Source: Flavobacterium psychrophilum (lineage in GTDB: Bacteria > Bacteroidota > Bacteroidia > Flavobacteriales > Flavobacteriaceae). Taken from it: DNA of 19,228 nt. The number at the start of each line of letters is the position of its first letter. Within the stretch, counting starts at the first letter, position 1. Shown piece after piece: positions 14,637 through 19,228 of this stretch. The notes under the pieces were generated by a model that worked only from the letters and a program-made list of their open reading frames with translations, was not told where the DNA came from and ran no database searches. The stretch is from positions 1 through 19,228 of the forward strand of contig CAMDGJ010000025.1 in the NCBI GenBank assembly GCA_945897545.1. Direction: 5' to 3'. Made by a program: the position numbers and the translations under genes.

Positions 14637-15776
14637 ATGAAAAAAATAATCCTAATTACTGTCCTTTCAATTTCATTGTTTTCTTGCGGAAAGAAAGAAG
14701 ATAACACAAACATTGAAGCATTAATTGATGCTAAAAATGTGGCAGCATTACAAGCCAAAAAATCGTTAATCCAAGCTGATTTAGCAAAAATTGAAGAAGC
14801 TTTGGCAACATTAGACGTTAAAAAAGACGAAGCTTTGGTTTCAGTACTCACCATAAAAGATACTGTTTTTAGTCATTATCTTGAGGTTCAAGGAAGTGTT
14901 GATACCAAAGAAAATATATTGGTTCAACCAGAATTTCAGGGAACGTTAGTTTCACTGACTGTCAAAGCGGGACAACGAGTTTCGAAAGGACAAATTCTGG
15001 GTAGAATAGACGATGCTGGACTGAGTCAACAAGTTGCTAGTCTAGAAAGCCAATATGCTTTGGCAAAAACCACCTTTGAGCGTCAAAAAAATCTATGGGA
15101 TCAAAAAATTGGTTCTGAAATTCAGTATTTACAAGCACAAACCCAAATGATTTCGGCTCAAAGAGGCGTTGCACAAATTAAAGCTCAATTATCAAAAACT
15201 ATTATTAGAGCACCTTTCGGCGGAACTATCGACGAAGTTTTTGTAGAAAAAGGACAAGTAGTTGCACCAAGTCAACAAGGTTTAATGCGTATCGTAAATC
15301 TATCGAATATGTACGTTTCTACATCGATTCCTGAAACCTATATTGGCAAACTAAAAGTAGGAACAGAGGTTGATGTTTTCTTGTCGTCCTTAGGAAAAAC
15401 CTACATAGGGAAAGTTCGTCAAATAGGGAATTTTGTGAATCCTAGCAACCGTAGTTTTGGCATTGAAGTAGGAGTTCCAAACCCAGATAATTTATTACGC
15501 CCGAATCAGGTGGCTAGTCTTAAAATTACGGACTACAGTAGCAAAAATGCAGTCGTGGTTCCTACGAATGTCATTCAAGAGGATGGTCAAAAAAATAAAT
15601 TTGTTTATATCGTAACCAATTCAAATGGAAAAACAGGCATTGCCAAAAAAGTAATCGTGAAGTCTGGTCAATCGTCGGGAAATGTTACTGAAATACTCTC
15701 GGGTTTAAACGCCTCGGATGTTATTGTAGCTGAAGGATTGAATACAATTGCAGAAGGAACGAAACTTAATTTCTAG
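14637..15776 (+). CDS. RND efflux periplasmic adaptor (membrane fusion) lipoprotein
   Basis: A 379-residue HlyD/AcrA-family adaptor that bridges the RND pump and the TolC channel. It has a lipoprotein signal (MKKIILITVLSISLFSCGKK) with lipobox Leu-Phe-Ser-Cys17. A short helical region (22-66) precedes the first half of the lipoyl domain (ILVQPEFQGTLVSLTVKAGQRVSKGQILGRID, 94-125), a coiled-coil hairpin (126-186), the second lipoyl half (IIRAPFGGTIDEVFVEKGQVV, 189-209), the beta-barrel domain (about 218-300) and the membrane-proximal domain (about 301-379). Its stop codon TAG (15774-15776) overlaps the first base pair of the REP-like doublet that fills the gap to the RND gene. Confidence 0.95.
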   Translation: MKKIILITVLSISLFSCGKKEDNTNIEALIDAKNVAALQAKKSLIQADLAKIEEALATLDVKKDEALVSVLTIKDTVFSHYLEVQGSVDTKENILVQPEFQGTLVSLTVKAGQRVSKGQILGRIDDAGLSQQVASLESQYALAKTTFERQKNLWDQKIGSEIQYLQAQTQMISAQRGVAQIKAQLSKTIIRAPFGGTIDEVFVEKGQVVAPSQQGLMRIVNLSNMYVSTSIPETYIGKLKVGTEVDVFLSSLGKTYIGKVRQIGNFVNPSNRSFGIEVGVPNPDNLLRPNQVASLKITDYSSKNAVVVPTNVIQEDGQKNKFVYIVTNSNGKTGIAKKVIVKSGQSSGNVTEILSGLNASDVIVAEGLNTIAEGTKLNF

Positions 15777-15893
15777 CCCCATTAGCCCCCGAAGGGGGGA
15801 TCACTGACTTGAATATAAATATTAGATTATAAAATAATAAATTAAAACCTATTTACCTCTAATAGGAGTTCCCCCTTCGGGGGTTAGGGGGCT
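15775..15893. repeat. Inverted doublet of G/C-rich REP-like repeats between adaptor and RND genes
   Basis: Left arm 15775-15799 (AGCCCCATTAGCCCCC, GAA, GGGGGGA) and right arm 15870-15893 (TCCCCCTTCGGGGG, TTA, GGGGGCT) are near reverse complements separated by about 70 AT-rich bases. The doublet runs from the adaptor's stop codon to three bases before the RND start codon. It is the same family, in the same arrangement, as the copy inside odhB at 3351-3485. The right arm folds as C5-UUCG-G5, a very stable tetraloop hairpin. Confidence 0.9.
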
Positions 15894-15896
15894 TAT

Positions 15897-18800
15897 ATGG
15901 AACACAAAACCCACGAATTCGGAATATCAAGTTGGGCTGTCGACAACCGTATAACGGTTTATATCTTGACACTCATCATTGTCGTAATGGGAACCTTAGC
16001 ATATATTAATATGCCAAGAGAAGATTTTCCTGAAATATTAGAAAACAAAATATTTGTATCATCGATTTTTCCGGGAAATTCTTCAGAGGATGTGGAGAAA
16101 TTAGTCATAAAACCCTTAGAAGATCAATTCAAAAACATCTCGGGCGTTGAGAAAGTAACCTCTAGCTCTTTTCAAGATTACGGTATGATTATCGTTGAAT
16201 TTGATCAAAAAATTTCGATCGAAGAAGCAAAAGTTTTAATAAAAGACAAGGTCGACCAATCGAAAGCCAAAACCGATTGGCCTAATCTGGATAATGGAAG
16301 CAAAGTCGAACCCAATGTTTTCAACATCAATATTTCAGAAGAAGTACCCATATTGAACATCAACTTACAAGGAAATTATACCACCCAACAACTCAAAAAA
16401 TTTGGTGAGTATCTGCAAGACGAAATCGAAAATGTTCCTGAAGTCAAAAAAGTAGATATTCTTGGTGTAGATGATAAAGAAGTAGAAATCGCTATCGATG
16501 TTTTCAAAATGAGTGCTGCAAAAGTAAGTTTCGATGATATTCAGAACGCCGTAAAATATGAAAATATGACGCTTTCTGGCGGAAATCTCGTATCTCAAGG
16601 GTCAAGAAACAATATTCGAATTGTTGGCGAAATTTCGAATCCAGAACAGCTCAACAATATTATTGTGAAATCATATGGCGGAACCGTTTACTTAAAAGAT
16701 ATTGCCGTTGTAAGTTTTAAAGAAAAAGAAAAAACAACTTACGCTCGCGAATCTGGGCAAGAAGTGGTCATGTTAAATGTTAAGAAACGATCGGGCCAAA
16801 ATATGATTTCTGCCATCGAACAAATCAAAGAAATTATAAAAACAGCACAAGAAAAAGTATTGCCAAAAGATTTGAGTCTTACAATCACTAACGATCAATC
16901 GGAAACTGTAAAACATCAGGTAAACGAATTATCAAACCATATTATCTTCGGAATTATTCTAGTTATGATTGTTTTGATGTTTACAATGGGATTGCGAAAT
17001 TCACTCTTTGTTGGGGCAGCAATTCCACTTTCGATGTTGATGGCATTTGCTATTTTATCAGCCTTTGGATTTACTTTAAATACAATGGTTTTGTTCGGAT
17101 TAGTAATGGGATTAGGACTTCTGGTCGATGATGGAATTGTGGTAGTCGACAATGTTTTTGCCAATATGCGAAAAGGAATGGGACGAATCGAAGCCTCAAA
17201 AATTGGTATTGGCGAAATCGCTTGGCCTGTAATCTCATCAACTGCAACGACACTTGCAGCATTTATACCATTAGCATTATGGCCAGGAACCGTTGGGAAA
17301 TTTATGATCTATTTCCCGATAACTTTGTCCTGCGTTTTAGGAGCATCTTTATTTGTGGCTATGGTTATCAATGCGGCAATGACAGGTGGATTTATGGATA
17401 TTGAAGACACAAATATTACTAAAAGTGCTATTAAAAAATATTCCATTATTTTCTTAGCTTCGGGCTTATTATTTGCCGTTCCAGGTTATATTTCGGATAC
17501 CACTTGGATGAGAGCAATTGGTCATTTATTATTGATTTCATTGGGATTAATGTGGTTGTACCATATTAAATTGTACCAATGGACACAAGACTTCCAACAT
17601 AGTTTTTTTCCAAGCTTAGAAAAAAAATACCAAGTTTTCTTAGGTAAAATTTTATCTGGAAAACGTGCCGTGATTTCGCTAGGAGTAATTGTATTTTTGC
17701 TTTTTTTCTCCTTCGTTTTGCTTGGAATTTTTCCTAGAGAAGTGTTGTTTTTCCCGAATAATGTACCCAAACAAAACATCGTCTATATCGAATATCCGCA
17801 AGGAACAGATATTTCGAAAACCAATAAAGCTACTTTATTTGTTGAAAAACAAGTAATTGAAGTGCTGACGAAATATGTTGACAAAAATACCAACGAAAAT
17901 TTCTTAGCAGAAAGTATTATTTCTCAAGTGGGAATGGGTGCAGGAAATCCAAACGTTGATGTTGGCAACCAATCTGAAACGCCTTATAAAGGAAAAGTTA
18001 CAGTCAATTTTGTAGAATTCAACTTGCGTCGCGGAATTGATACCAATGATGTTTTAGAAGAAATTCGAGCCAAAGTACAAAATATTGCTGGCGCCAAAAT
18101 CACAGTCGAAAAAGACGCTGCTGGACCGCCATCTGGCTATCCTATTAGTTTGCAATTAGCAGGAACAAACTACGATCAAATGTTGTTAGAAGCCGATAAA
18201 GTCATCACTTTTATCAATTCGAAAAATATTTCTGGAATCGAAAAATTGAATATTGACGTTAATAAAGAATCGCCTGAACTCGAAATGAAAATCGATCGAG
18301 TTGGCGTAGGAAGTTTAGGCGCAACTACAGGTCAAGTTGGTTACACGATGCGTCGCGCTATTTATGGTCAAGAAATCTCGAAATACAAAGAAGGAAAAGA
18401 CGATTACGACATCACGATGCGTTTGCAGGAAGACCAACGCAAAAGCGAAAGTGTATTGTTTAACCAGCCGGTAACTTTCCGTAATCAGAACAACGGACAA
18501 ATTATTCAAGTTCCGATTTCTGCAATTTCTACCACCGAGAAAAAATACACGTTTAATCAAATAAAACGTAAAGATTCTAAACGTGTCATTACCATTTATT
18601 CAAATGTATTGACGGGAGCCAATGGCGACGGAATTACCAAACAAATCGAAACTGAACTAAAAACAGCCAATTATAAAATGGCAGGTGATATTACCTATTC
18701 GTTTTCAGGTGAGCAAGAACAACAGAAAAAAGATTCCAGTTTCTTGTTTGGCGCGCTACTTTTGGCATTAGCAAGTATAACGATTATTATTGTGTTGCAG

Positions 18801-19228
18801 TTTAACTCGGTTTCAAAAACTTTAGTTATCATGTTCACTGTTTTATTGAGTTTCTCAGGAGTTTTTTACGGATATATTTTCTGTAATATGGATTTCGTAA
18901 TCCTTATGACGATGATGGGAATTATTGCCTTATCTGGAATTGTAGTTAAAAACGGAATCGTATTAATGGATTTCTTTGTATTACTATTAGACGAAAAAGT
19001 AGCTCAAAAGAAGCTCAGTTCACACGACGATTTAACAATTACAGAAATCAAAGAAGTAATTATTGCTTCAGGAAAATCACGTTTAAGACCTGTTTTACTA
19101 ACAGCTTTAACAGCAATTTTAGGATTAATTCCATTGGCAATTGGTTTGAACTTTGATTTCTTTGGTCTAGTAACTGATTTGAATCCGCATCTTTATATGG
19201 GTGGCGATAATGTGATATTCTGGGCGCC
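15897..19228 (+). CDS. RND-family inner-membrane efflux transporter, 3' end missing
   Basis: Proton-driven pump of the AcrB/HAE1 type. The frame is open for 1110 codons from the ATG at 15897 to the window edge with no stop, and I checked it to be the same frame at 17127, 17739 and 18918. After an N-terminal helix (RITVYILTLIIVVMGTLAYINMPREDFPE) comes a periplasmic porter loop beginning IFPGNSSEDVEKLV. The second half begins after a long cytoplasmic/TM insert near 17430-17570. The proton-relay residues are present: Asp411-Asp412 in GLLVDDGIVVVDN (TM4) and Lys1018 in SGIVVKNGIVLMDF (TM10). The end of the visible part, SRLRPVLLTALTAILGLIPLAIG, is the conserved TM11 segment, so probably only a few tens of residues are missing. 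It is the last visible gene of the tetR-tolC-adaptor-pump operon. Confidence 0.95.
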   Translation, partial: MEHKTHEFGISSWAVDNRITVYILTLIIVVMGTLAYINMPREDFPEILENKIFVSSIFPGNSSEDVEKLVIKPLEDQFKNISGVEKVTSSSFQDYGMIIVEFDQKISIEEAKVLIKDKVDQSKAKTDWPNLDNGSKVEPNVFNINISEEVPILNINLQGNYTTQQLKKFGEYLQDEIENVPEVKKVDILGVDDKEVEIAIDVFKMSAAKVSFDDIQNAVKYENMTLSGGNLVSQGSRNNIRIVGEISNPEQLNNIIVKSYGGTVYLKDIAVVSFKEKEKTTYARESGQEVVMLNVKKRSGQNMISAIEQIKEIIKTAQEKVLPKDLSLTITNDQSETVKHQVNELSNHIIFGIILVMIVLMFTMGLRNSLFVGAAIPLSMLMAFAILSAFGFTLNTMVLFGLVMGLGLLVDDGIVVVDNVFANMRKGMGRIEASKIGIGEIAWPVISSTATTLAAFIPLALWPGTVGKFMIYFPITLSCVLGASLFVAMVINAAMTGGFMDIEDTNITKSAIKKYSIIFLASGLLFAVPGYISDTTWMRAIGHLLLISLGLMWLYHIKLYQWTQDFQHSFFPSLEKKYQVFLGKILSGKRAVISLGVIVFLLFFSFVLLGIFPREVLFFPNNVPKQNIVYIEYPQGTDISKTNKATLFVEKQVIEVLTKYVDKNTNENFLAESIISQVGMGAGNPNVDVGNQSETPYKGKVTVNFVEFNLRRGIDTNDVLEEIRAKVQNIAGAKITVEKDAAGPPSGYPISLQLAGTNYDQMLLEADKVITFINSKNISGIEKLNIDVNKESPELEMKIDRVGVGSLGATTGQVGYTMRRAIYGQEISKYKEGKDDYDITMRLQEDQRKSESVLFNQPVTFRNQNNGQIIQVPISAISTTEKKYTFNQIKRKDSKRVITIYSNVLTGANGDGITKQIETELKTANYKMAGDITYSFSGEQEQQKKDSSFLFGALLLALASITIIIVLQFNSVSKTLVIMFTVLLSFSGVFYGYIFCNMDFVILMTMMGIIALSGIVVKNGIVLMDFFVLLLDEKVAQKKLSSHDDLTITEIKEVIIASGKSRLRPVLLTALTAILGLIPLAIGLNFDFFGLVTDLNPHLYMGGDNVIFWA

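Overview
The window is AT-rich and looks like chromosome from a member of the Bacteroidota, most likely Flavobacterium or a close relative. The evidence is a Por/T9SS-type C-terminal sorting domain, promoters of the TTG / TAnnTTTG type, stacks of secreted proteins whose signal peptides end in GFSQ, and the flavobacterial gene orders around odhA and the TetR-TolC-RND block. No rRNA, tRNA, CRISPR array or prophage was seen.

Layout. (1) Positions 1-2172, minus strand: two secreted surface proteins with near-identical signal peptides, one cut by the window edge. The second is a modular T9SS cargo protein, possibly glycan-binding. (2) 2421-6579, minus strand: odhA-odhB, the E1 and E2 components of the 2-oxoglutarate dehydrogenase complex, ending in a strong terminator. 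(3) 6696-7237, plus strand: a small outer-membrane beta-barrel gene broken by a frameshift. (4) 7479-9162: a secreted PhoD-like metallophosphatase converging on a small unknown gene. (5) 9416-11178, minus strand: a polyprenyl synthetase followed by a polytopic membrane protein. (6) 11272-19228, plus strand: a cytoplasmic YceI-family gene, then tetR-tolC-(REP-type transposase)-membrane fusion protein-RND pump, with the pump running off the window.

The main regulatory observation is an inverted repeat, GGAAACT-N14-AGTTTCC, found in both the yceI and tetR promoters at exactly the same distance from a TAnnTTTG box. It is the likely operator of the TetR repressor, and it would tie the lipid-binding YceI protein to the efflux operon.

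The main mobile-DNA observations are two kinds of palindromic repeat. An IS200/RAYT-like single-tyrosine transposase, flanked on each side by doublets of a CCCGTAGGG palindrome arranged as long inverted ends, sits inside the efflux operon. A separate G/C-rich REP-like family with CCCCCTTCGGGGG cores occurs as inverted doublets at two places: between the fusion-protein and RND genes, and in frame inside the interdomain linker of odhB. A third family, the CACAGATTCACAGATT inverted repeat, lies in two intergenic gaps.
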